From CAYRES01 sp964423425 (GTDB taxonomy: Bacteria > Actinomycetota > Thermoleophilia > RBG-16-64-13), in the NCBI GenBank assembly GCA_964423425.1, contig CAYRES010000001.1, positions 62,001-126,000 of the forward strand: DNA of 64,000 bases. The letters are read 5' to 3'. Position numbers and translations under genes: made by a program. Shown here in pieces: positions 25,653 through 33,076 of the stretch. Numbering within the stretch: position 1 is the stretch's first letter; every line of letters starts with the position of its first letter. The notes below the pieces were generated by a model that saw only the letters and a list, made by a program, of their open reading frames with translations, was not told the origin of the DNA and made no database searches.

Positions 25653-25672
25653 GAGCCTGCGCCGTTGACGTA

Positions 25673-26335
25673 GTGGCCGCCGTCAGGGCCTTTCCGGGCG
25701 ATTTCCGCCTCTACTTGGCCTCCTCTTCCCCTCGGCGGAGTCAACTACTCCACTCCATTGGCCTCCCCTTCGAGGTCGTTCCCACCTCAGGCGAGGAGAC
25801 CGACGTCCACAAGGATCCGGTGCGCCTCGCCGAGGAGAATGCTGCGCGGAAGGCGAGGGGCGCGCACCTCCCCGCCGATGTCTCATCGGGCTGCTTCGTG
25901 CTGGGGGCCGACACGGTGGTGGTGGCCTGCGGCGGTGTCATGGGTAAGCCCTCCACGCGTGAAGAGGCGCGGGCGATGATCGCGGGGCTCGAGGGGCGAA
26001 GCCACGAGGTGGCCACCGGTGTCGCCTTGCGCCGCCTCTCGCCTGGCTCTGCCGCACAGAGCGCCGGCCCAGCCGTCGAACACGTGGGCTCCACGGTCAC
26101 ATGGGTGCGGTTCAGACCACTGAACGACGTTGAGATCGACGCCTATCTTGCGGCCGGGGAGTGGCACGACAAGGCCGGCGCCTACGGCATCCAGGGTGTC
26201 GCCGCCCTGCTCGTGGACGGTATCCGGGGCGAGTACTCCAACGTGGTGGGGCTTCCCCTGTCTCTCACCTTCGAGCTGTTCCTGGCACACGGCTTCGACA
26301 TCCTTACGGCTCGATGGACGGGGAGTGGGGTCTGA
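25673..26335 (+). CDS. maf: Maf family nucleotide pyrophosphatase
   Basis: Maf proteins hydrolyse non-canonical or modified nucleoside triphosphates and were first seen as septum-formation inhibitors. The 220-residue protein shows LASSSPRRSQLL, the SGEETD segment, VLGADTVV, GKPSTREEA and DKAGAYGIQG, all family hallmarks. An insertion around residues 125-140 (GSAAQSAGPAVEH) is unusual. GTG start 20 bases past ndk. Position directly ahead of mreB is the common maf-mre arrangement. Confidence 0.92.
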   Translation: MAAVRAFPGDFRLYLASSSPRRSQLLHSIGLPFEVVPTSGEETDVHKDPVRLAEENAARKARGAHLPADVSSGCFVLGADTVVVACGGVMGKPSTREEARAMIAGLEGRSHEVATGVALRRLSPGSAAQSAGPAVEHVGSTVTWVRFRPLNDVEIDAYLAAGEWHDKAGAYGIQGVAALLVDGIRGEYSNVVGLPLSLTFELFLAHGFDILTARWTGSGV

Positions 26336-26370
26336 GCAACCCCCTATCTGCCCATTTCCGGCGCAACAGG

Positions 26371-26376
26371 TATAAT
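26371..26376 (+). promoter_or_regulatory. Consensus -10 box (TATAAT) upstream of mreB
   Basis: A perfect TATAAT lies 36 bases downstream of the maf stop and about 95 bases upstream of the mreB ATG. The -35 position (26348-26353, CTGCCC) is weak. It would start a separate mreBCD-mrdA-rodA transcript with a leader of about 90 bases. Confidence 0.6.
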
Positions 26377-26471
26377 TCTGAAGGGCCGTGCCACCGGAAG
26401 GTCGCAGCCTCGGCGAGTTGGAAGCAGCATCATCGCGACGGCGAGGAGTTACCGAGATCAGCTTCTTCAGC

Positions 26472-27500
26472 ATGTTCACAGGTTTTGGCGGCCGCGACAT
26501 GGCGGTCGATCTGGGAACGGCCAACACCTTGGTCTACGTTCGCGGCCGTGGCATCGTCCTTTCCGAGCCCTCCGTGGTGGCCATCGACAGTCGCAGCGGC
26601 GAGGTGTACGCGGTCGGCGCCGAGGCCAAGCTCATGCTGGGCCGCACTCCCGGTACCATCAGCGCCATCCGGCCCTTGAAGGACGGGGTCATTGCCGATT
26701 TCGACGTCACCGAGCAGATGCTGCGCCACTTCATCCAGAAGGTCCACCAGAATCGTTGGGCGCATCCGCGCGTGGTCATCTGTGTGCCCTCGGGCGTGAC
26801 CGGTGTGGAGCGCCGGGCGGTCGAGGAGGCGACCATCAGTGCCGGTGCCCGCTCCGCCTATCTCATCGAGGAGCCCATGGCGGCGGCTATCGGAGCCGGC
26901 CTGCCGGTGAGCGAGCCCACGGGCAGTATGATCGTCGACATCGGCGGCGGTACGAGTGAGGTGGCCGTCATCTCCTTGGGGGGCATCGTCACCGCCCAGT
27001 CTGTACGCATCGGTGGAGACGAGCTCGACGAGGCCATCATTTCCTACGTGAAGAAGGAATACAAACTCATGATCGGCAGCCAGACGGCCGAGGAACTCAA
27101 GCTTGAGATCGGCTCCGCCTTCCCCTTGCCCGAGGAAGAGCAGGCCGAGATTCGCGGCCGCGACCTGGTGACCGGCCTGCCCAAGACGGTGGTCATCTCC
27201 TCCGAGGAGGTGCGGGACGCCCTGGCCGAGCCGGTGGCGGTTATCGTCGACGCCATCAAGGCCACGTTGGACAAGACTCCGCCTGAACTCTCGTCCGATG
27301 TCATGGATCGCGGCATCATGCTGGCAGGCGGCGGTGCGCTCCTTCGCGGCCTCGATGAGAGAGTACGTCAAGAAACGCAAATGCCCGTTCATCTGGCCGA
27401 GTCGCCTCTCACCTGTGTGGCCGTCGGTTCCGGGCGGTCACTCGAGGAGTTCGAGGCACTTCATCGCAGCACGCAAAGGACCAGGAGGCGCCGCTACTAG
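26472..27500 (+). CDS. mreB: Rod shape-determining protein MreB (actin-like)
   Basis: MreB filaments under the membrane steer side-wall synthesis. The protein has MAVDLGTANTLVYVRG (phosphate 1), GVIADFDVTE, IEEPMAAAIGAGLP, the phosphate 2 motif VDIGGGTSEVAVIS and the adenosine motif MLAGGGALLRGL. I chose ATG 26472 (342 residues), which places DLGTANT as in relatives, but it has no Shine-Dalgarno at normal distance. GAGGAG at 26443-26448 is instead eight bases before an in-frame ATC (26457). A GTG at 26388 would add 28 residues, but it lies only about five bases past the likely transcription start. Confidence 0.94.
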   Translation: MFTGFGGRDMAVDLGTANTLVYVRGRGIVLSEPSVVAIDSRSGEVYAVGAEAKLMLGRTPGTISAIRPLKDGVIADFDVTEQMLRHFIQKVHQNRWAHPRVVICVPSGVTGVERRAVEEATISAGARSAYLIEEPMAAAIGAGLPVSEPTGSMIVDIGGGTSEVAVISLGGIVTAQSVRIGGDELDEAIISYVKKEYKLMIGSQTAEELKLEIGSAFPLPEEEQAEIRGRDLVTGLPKTVVISSEEVRDALAEPVAVIVDAIKATLDKTPPELSSDVMDRGIMLAGGGALLRGLDERVRQETQMPVHLAESPLTCVAVGSGRSLEEFEALHRSTQRTRRRRY

Positions 27501-27522
27501 CCTGCGCTAGCGGAGGAATGCC

Positions 27523-28458
27523 ATGCCTCGAAAGGACGCAGCCAAGCGCCGGCTGATCATTGCAGGGCTGATCGTCGTGTCGCTTGTGTTGATCACTCTG
27601 TTTTTCCGGGAACCAATCGGAGGGATGCTCCATTCTGCCCAACGTGGTGGAGTGGGGGCTCTGTCCCCCCTGCAATCAGCGGCTACCAAAGCGGTGGAGC
27701 CGTTCGAGAACGGTTGGCGCTGGATCAAAGGTTTGTGGTCGGCCAACTCGGAGAACCAGAAGATGTCGAGGGAGCTAGAAGAGCTGCGCAGCCTGCTCGT
27801 GGAGTTCCAGGAGGCCAAGTACGAGAACGAGCGCCTCAAAGAACTGCTTGAACTCCGGGATTCAGGCGTGTTCCCCGAGGGGTGTGAGTTCATCGCCGCC
27901 CGTGTCATAGGCAAGTCGCCCACACGCTGGAGGCTCTGGGTGCAGATCGACAAGGGTGCGGCCGACGGTGTGCGCCTCAACCAGCCCGTGGTGGGAGCCA
28001 CCGTATCGGCCGACAGGTCTCTGTCAGGCAAGGGACTCGTGGGCAAGGTCATTGCAGTGACCACGAACTCCGCCCAGGTGCAACTCATCACTGATCCGCA
28101 GTCGAGCGTGGCTGCCCTGGTGCAGAGCACGAGAGCCGAGGGCATCGTCGAGGGAACCGTGTCGGGTTCCACCATCATGGACTACGTGGAACGCGACCAA
28201 CTGGTGGAGCCCAAGCAGGTGGTGATCACCTCGGGATTCGGTGGTTTGTATCCCAAGGGTATCCCTGTAGGTGTGGTCATGAGCGTGGGGGAAGAGGACG
28301 TCAACATCTACAAGCAGATCGAGGTGCAGCCGTTCGTCAACTTCCTCACCTTGGAAGAGGTGCTCGTGATCACTATGCCGCTGCCGGAGGGTGAGGGGTC
28401 CCAGGTATATGAGACGGTTTCTCCCTGGGAAGAGAACGGGCAAGGTGGGGGAAGGTGA
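27523..28458 (+). CDS. mreC: Rod shape-determining protein MreC
   Basis: MreC links MreB and MreD to PBP2 and RodA on the outer face of the membrane. The 311-residue protein has a short basic N-terminus, one membrane helix at about 10-28, a coiled coil at about 75-115 (NQKMSRELEELRSLLVEF) and the two beta-domains of MreC, including RVIGKSPTRWR, NQPVVGA, GLVGKV and SGFGGLYPKGIPVG. It ends in a Gly-rich tail. ATG start with GGAGG nine bases upstream; mreD follows after 21 bases. Confidence 0.94.
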   Translation: MPRKDAAKRRLIIAGLIVVSLVLITLFFREPIGGMLHSAQRGGVGALSPLQSAATKAVEPFENGWRWIKGLWSANSENQKMSRELEELRSLLVEFQEAKYENERLKELLELRDSGVFPEGCEFIAARVIGKSPTRWRLWVQIDKGAADGVRLNQPVVGATVSADRSLSGKGLVGKVIAVTTNSAQVQLITDPQSSVAALVQSTRAEGIVEGTVSGSTIMDYVERDQLVEPKQVVITSGFGGLYPKGIPVGVVMSVGEEDVNIYKQIEVQPFVNFLTLEEVLVITMPLPEGEGSQVYETVSPWEENGQGGGR

Positions 28459-28479
28459 GCGAACCAGGAGTGGACTTCA

Positions 28480-29004
28480 GTGTGGCGCGCTAGGCTCGCT
28501 GAGCCAGCGAGACTCGGGGTGTTGCTCTTACTCGTCGTGGCGCTGCAGGCCGTGGTCACGTCGCGCTTCTCCGTGCTCGGGGTGACGGCCGACCTGTTCG
28601 TGATCTCGGTGGTGCTGGTCTCGCTGTCGTACGGAGGTTTCACCGGAGTGGTGTTCGGTTTCGTCGCCGGCCTCCTCGCCGACGTGGTGTACATGGATGT
28701 CATCGGACTGCGGGCGCTGTTGTTCCTGCTGGCTGGCCTGGCCGTGGGCAGGTTCACGGAGTACTACGGTTCGGCGACGGGGTGGATGGTGGTGCTGGTG
28801 GTGGCGGTCACCTCCCTGCTCTGCGAGACCGCGTATGGTGTGTTCCAGTTCGTGCTGGGCACCAAAGTGAGCTTCTTCGCCATGTTGCGTATCCAGATTC
28901 TGCCGGCCGCACTGATCAACGGCCTGCTGTCGGCTCCGCTCTATGCGGGACTGGCTCGCATCCGGATCCTGCCTCGCCCCGAGACCAACCCGTCCTTCCG
29001 CTGA
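28480..29004 (+). CDS. mreD: Rod shape-determining protein MreD
   Basis: MreD is the integral membrane partner of MreC. The 174-residue protein is very hydrophobic with about five membrane helices; the pattern YGGFTGVVFGFVAGLLADV followed by GLRALLFLLAGLAVG is typical of the family. GTG 28480 is used, since an upstream GTG that overlaps the mreC stop runs into a stop codon. GGAG lies about 12 bases upstream. mrdA follows after 19 bases. Confidence 0.9.
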   Translation: MWRARLAEPARLGVLLLLVVALQAVVTSRFSVLGVTADLFVISVVLVSLSYGGFTGVVFGFVAGLLADVVYMDVIGLRALLFLLAGLAVGRFTEYYGSATGWMVVLVVAVTSLLCETAYGVFQFVLGTKVSFFAMLRIQILPAALINGLLSAPLYAGLARIRILPRPETNPSFR

Positions 29005-29023
29005 GTGAGGGGGAGGAGCGGCC

Positions 29024-30913
29024 ATGTACCTGGAACCGGCGCGAAAGCATCGCATCCCGAAGGACAACACCTCCATCGGCATGCGCCTGGCCCTTCTCGG
29101 ACTGGTCATCGTAGTCTTGTTCTGCGTGTTGGGCTTCAGGCTGTGGTTTCTCCAAGTGCTCTCGGGTGATCAGTACGTGTCGCTCGCCGATAACAACAGG
29201 GTCCGTTCCGTGTCCATCGAAGCTCCCCGAGGCGTGATCTACGACCGGAACGGCGTGCCTTTGGTGGGCAATCGTCCCGGCCTCAGCGTGGGCGTTCTCC
29301 CCATGGACCTGCGTGACGAGGAGAACGTCGTGGCCAGGCTGGCCGAGGTGCTGGAAATGCCTCTTGACGAGTTGATGGAGAAGGTTGAGAAGGCCAAGCT
29401 GGATCCATACAGGGTCACCGTGGTCGCCGAGGATGTCCCTGAAGTGCCCACAGTCGCCTACCTCAAGGAGCACAGCCTCGAGTTCCCGGGAGTGAGGGTG
29501 GAGAAGACCAGCCTGCGGAGCTACTCGCGCCCGGCCTTTGCCACCCATGTTCTGGGCTACGTGGGGGAGGTGTCCGAGAAGGACCTCACGCTCGAGGAGT
29601 TCCGGGCGCTGAAGGCGGGTGACAAGGTGGGCAAGGACGGGGTGGAGCGCACCTACGATTCCTTTCTGCGCGGTAGCGAGGGTTATCGGGAGGTGGAGGT
29701 CGATGCCATGGGCCGCCCCAAGCGGGTCATCCAGTATCAGAAGCCGCTTCCCGGTAACAACATTGTGCTCACCATCGACTACGACCTGCAGGAGGCGGCT
29801 GAGAGGGCCATACAGGAGGGCATAACCCGGGCGCAGGAAGACGGCTTCGAGAATGCCGCTGCCGGTGTGGTGGTGGCCATGAATCCCCACAACGGGGAGA
29901 TCTTGGCCATGGCCTCATACCCCGACTACGATCTGTCGGTCTGGGTGGGGGGTATGAGCAAGGCGGACATGGAGCAACTCACTGCCGAGGAAGCCAAGTT
30001 CCCGTTCCTCAACCGGGCCATAAAGGGTCAATACCCCCCCGGATCGACCTTCAAGCCTTTCGTGGCGGCAGGGGCCCTCAACAACAATCTGGTGCAGTGG
30101 GACACGCGCATCTTCTGCGGCCCCACCTTCCGTATCGGTGAGCAGGTGTGGCGGGATTGGAAGGAGGAGGGGCACGGGGAGGTCAATCTCGTCGAGGCGC
30201 TCATGGTGTCGGCCGACGTCTACTTCTATACGCTGGCAGAGATGTTCTACGACCAGAACTACCCCATGCTGCAGGAGGAAGTGCGGCGTTTCGGCTTCGG
30301 CCGGGTCACCGGTATCGACCTGCCCGGGGAGGACGTGGGTCGCGTTCCCGACAAGGACTGGAAGAGCATCGTCGGCAAGACGGCGGAAGAGAGGATCTGG
30401 CGGCCGGGTGATGAGGTCAACCTCTCTATCGGTCAGGGCTATATGCTCTCAACTCCCCTGCAGCTGGTCGTCGCGCTCTCGGCCATCGCCAACGGGGGTA
30501 AGGTGATCGTTCCCCACGTGGCCAAGCAGATCACTGATTCCTCCGGCAATGTCATCAACAAGCTCGAACCGGTGGTCCGCCAAGAGCTCGACATCGCATT
30601 CGAGGACCTGAGCCGGATCCAGTGGGGGCTGCACCTTGTGACCAGTGAGGTGGGTGGTACCGCCCGGGCCGCGTTCAAGGGCTTCCCCATAGAGGTTGCC
30701 GGCAAGACCGGCACGGCTGAGAAGAAGCCCGAAGACGACTATGCCTGGTTCTTCGGTTATGCGCCGGTGGACGACCCGGAGATAGTCGTGGTGGCCCTCG
30801 TGGAGCAGGGAGGGCATGGCAGTTCGGTGGCTGCGCCGATGGTACGGCGGGTGATGGAGGCTTATTTCGGCGTAGAGGCGGGCGAACTCTCAGGCATTCA
30901 GATCACTGAGTGA
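29024..30913 (+). CDS. mrdA: Penicillin-binding protein 2 (elongation transpeptidase)
   Basis: PBP2 cross-links new side-wall peptidoglycan together with RodA. The 629-residue protein has one N-terminal membrane helix (about 20-43), the PBP dimerisation domain (PRGVIYDRNGVPLVGN to about 235) and a transpeptidase domain with S341-TFK344 (PPGSTFKPF), S396-A-D398 and K561-T-G563. Its position between mreD and rodA separates it from the division enzyme FtsI later in the window. Family-typical length. GGGAGGAG precedes the ATG. Confidence 0.95.
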   Translation: MYLEPARKHRIPKDNTSIGMRLALLGLVIVVLFCVLGFRLWFLQVLSGDQYVSLADNNRVRSVSIEAPRGVIYDRNGVPLVGNRPGLSVGVLPMDLRDEENVVARLAEVLEMPLDELMEKVEKAKLDPYRVTVVAEDVPEVPTVAYLKEHSLEFPGVRVEKTSLRSYSRPAFATHVLGYVGEVSEKDLTLEEFRALKAGDKVGKDGVERTYDSFLRGSEGYREVEVDAMGRPKRVIQYQKPLPGNNIVLTIDYDLQEAAERAIQEGITRAQEDGFENAAAGVVVAMNPHNGEILAMASYPDYDLSVWVGGMSKADMEQLTAEEAKFPFLNRAIKGQYPPGSTFKPFVAAGALNNNLVQWDTRIFCGPTFRIGEQVWRDWKEEGHGEVNLVEALMVSADVYFYTLAEMFYDQNYPMLQEEVRRFGFGRVTGIDLPGEDVGRVPDKDWKSIVGKTAEERIWRPGDEVNLSIGQGYMLSTPLQLVVALSAIANGGKVIVPHVAKQITDSSGNVINKLEPVVRQELDIAFEDLSRIQWGLHLVTSEVGGTARAAFKGFPIEVAGKTGTAEKKPEDDYAWFFGYAPVDDPEIVVVALVEQGGHGSSVAAPMVRRVMEAYFGVEAGELSGIQITE

Positions 30914-30984
30914 GTGCGGAGTGGGTGGAGTGAAGTGAGAGCGTCGGGACCGACAGAGGAGAGTACGAGGAGAGTGGTGCGCTG

Positions 30985-32151
30985 ATGATCCTCGAGCGGG
31001 CGGAACGGCGCAGGCCCTTGGGGATGACCGTGGGCGATTACCTGCGCTCCCTCGACTGGGTGCTTCTTGCCGCCACCTTAGCCTTGGCCGTGTTCGGCAT
31101 CATCATGATCTACTCGGCCACGCGTGCCGATCCGGGTCTGCCCTCGTCCACACACTACGTGCGCCAACAGGGGCTGGGGCTGGGGCTGGGGCTCGTGCTT
31201 CTTGTGCTCCTTAGCGTGATCGACTACAGGCGCTACATCTCCTGGCAGAAGTATCTCTACGTGGCCATGATCCTCTTGCTTGGCCTGACCCTCATCATCG
31301 GCCGCGGACCCGAAGGCACCCGGCGCTGGCTCGACCTGCCGTTCTTCGACATTCAGAGTTCCGAGGTGGCCAAGGTGCTACTCATCGTCACTCTCGCGGC
31401 CTTCTTGAGCGAAGGTATCGAACTCAGGCAACGTTTCCGTTTCGTGATGCTCGCAGTGGGCTACGTGCTCCTGCCGGCCGCACTTGTGTTCCTCGAGCCC
31501 GACCTCGGCACAGCTTTGGTCTTCTTCGCCATCCTCATGTGCATGCTGCTGGTGTGGGGTATTCGCTGGCGTCATGTCGGGTTCCTTGCCATTGCTGCGG
31601 CGGGCGTGTTCACGGTGGTCTTCCGCGTGCTCCCCTCCCTGGGTATGAGCCTGCTCAAGGATTACCAAATCGCTCGTCTCACCGTCTTCCTCAATCCAGA
31701 GAGCGACCCGACCGGTTTCGGGTACCAAGTAGTACAAAGCAAGATTGCAGTGGCAAGCGGAATGTATACGGGCAAGGGTCTCATGCAGGGCACCCAGACG
31801 CGTCTCAATTTCCTTCCTACCCACCACACCGACTTCATCTTCGCGGTAGTCGGCGAGGAGTTGGGTTTCTTGGGGGCGGTGGTGTTGCTCGGCCTGTTTG
31901 CCGTCGTGGTGTGGAGGGCGATCCGCATTGCGGGTAGAGCGGCCGATCTTTATGGTACGCTCATATGCGTCGGGGTGATCGGTTTCATTGCCTTCCAGGT
32001 GTTCGTGAACGTGGGCATGGCCTTGGGCATCATGCCGGTTACCGGCTTGCCGCTTCCGTTCATGAGTGCAGGTGCCAGTTCGCTCGTGGTGTTCTTCATG
32101 GCCGTAGGCCTGCTTGAGAGTGTGCAGGTGCGGGCCTCATTGGGTACCTAG
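30985..32151 (+). CDS. rodA: Peptidoglycan polymerase RodA (SEDS family)
   Basis: RodA is the glycosyltransferase that polymerises lipid II for side-wall growth with PBP2. The 388-residue protein has about ten membrane helices and SEDS marks: YSATR after the first helix, GTRRWLDLPF, QSSEVAKV, FLEPDLGTALVF with the conserved Asp, the QVVQSKIAVASG loop, LPTHHTDFIFAVVGEELGF and the end GLPLPFMSAGASS. ATG 30985 has AGGAGAG ten bases before. The 71 bases after mrdA hold no gene. Confidence 0.94.
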   Translation: MILERAERRRPLGMTVGDYLRSLDWVLLAATLALAVFGIIMIYSATRADPGLPSSTHYVRQQGLGLGLGLVLLVLLSVIDYRRYISWQKYLYVAMILLLGLTLIIGRGPEGTRRWLDLPFFDIQSSEVAKVLLIVTLAAFLSEGIELRQRFRFVMLAVGYVLLPAALVFLEPDLGTALVFFAILMCMLLVWGIRWRHVGFLAIAAAGVFTVVFRVLPSLGMSLLKDYQIARLTVFLNPESDPTGFGYQVVQSKIAVASGMYTGKGLMQGTQTRLNFLPTHHTDFIFAVVGEELGFLGAVVLLGLFAVVVWRAIRIAGRAADLYGTLICVGVIGFIAFQVFVNVGMALGIMPVTGLPLPFMSAGASSLVVFFMAVGLLESVQVRASLGT

Positions 32152-32221
32152 TGCACCACGTCGGCATAGTCGGCCTCTGGGTCACACGGACGTTGTGGAG
32201 GGCCAGTTCTACAAGGAGAGC

Positions 32222-33076
32222 ATGATGGCGAAGCTGCCGGTCAATCCCGGCAAGATAGTGGAAGCGTGGAAAGAAGTCGGCACCGCCACGGCAACAGCGG
32301 CCTCGCTTGTGCTGTGTGGCGATGCCGACTTGGTGGAGTCGGCGCGAAGCCGTTTCGATCCTCAGGTGCAACCGCTGGTTCACGGTGGCGGACCTGCCGG
32401 AGTGGGCACGCTCGCGGCCGGTCGGGGAGAGATACCGGTGGTGTTCGCGGATGCTTCAGTTGAAGACTCGGTAGCGGCCTCTCTTGACGGGGGGGTGCGC
32501 TTCCCCTCAGGCGCGGTGGTTGTCGTCGACGAGGGCCCCCTGGCCAGCGACAGCGTGGGCTGGTATGAGAGCGGCGCGGCCCGGGTGTCCTTCTCGGGAG
32601 GTGACGCGGGGTGGCAGGCCGTGTATCGTGCCGTTCTCTTGGCCGCCCCGAGCTTCGCGGTCGCTCTGGGCACCAGGTACGAGGCTCTGCGAAGGGGTGC
32701 GGCTGCACGAGTCGTGGCTCGGACGGCCCGCCAGAATGTGCTGGTTGCGGTCGTTTTCTCCGCGCCGGGCGCCGATATGCCCATCATGACCTTGAATGAA
32801 GCGAAGATGGTACTGACGCTCGCTTCCATGTACGGGCACGAGCTCACCACAGACCGGGCATTGGAACTCTTGGCGGTGGTCGGAGCCGGCTTTGCCTTCC
32901 GCAGGGTCGCCCGCCAACTCTCCGGTTTCGTGCCTGGTCCGGGCTGGGTGCTCAAGGGAAGCATAGGGTATACGGCGACGAGGGCGCTGGGGGAAGCCGC
33001 CATCAGATACTTTGAGATGGGTGCTCCTGTGACACCCACCCGTCTGACGGGGGTGGTGGGCCGGTTCAAGCGATGA
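32222..33076 (+). CDS. DUF697-like protein of unknown function
   Basis: The 284-residue protein has an N-terminal Rossmann-like part rich in Ala, Gly and Val (residues 1-150) with no P-loop, and a C-terminal segment from about M186 (TLNEAKMVLTLASMYGHELT, then FRRVARQLSGFVPGPGW and TRALGEAAIRYFE) that resembles the DUF697 domain, usually found as a membrane-associated tail of GTPases. AAGGAG lies three bases before ATG 32222 and six before a second ATG at 32225, which may be the true start. The stop overlaps the radical SAM start (ATGA), so the two are probably co-translated. No function is known. Confidence 0.65.
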   Translation: MMAKLPVNPGKIVEAWKEVGTATATAASLVLCGDADLVESARSRFDPQVQPLVHGGGPAGVGTLAAGRGEIPVVFADASVEDSVAASLDGGVRFPSGAVVVVDEGPLASDSVGWYESGAARVSFSGGDAGWQAVYRAVLLAAPSFAVALGTRYEALRRGAAARVVARTARQNVLVAVVFSAPGADMPIMTLNEAKMVLTLASMYGHELTTDRALELLAVVGAGFAFRRVARQLSGFVPGPGWVLKGSIGYTATRALGEAAIRYFEMGAPVTPTRLTGVVGRFKR

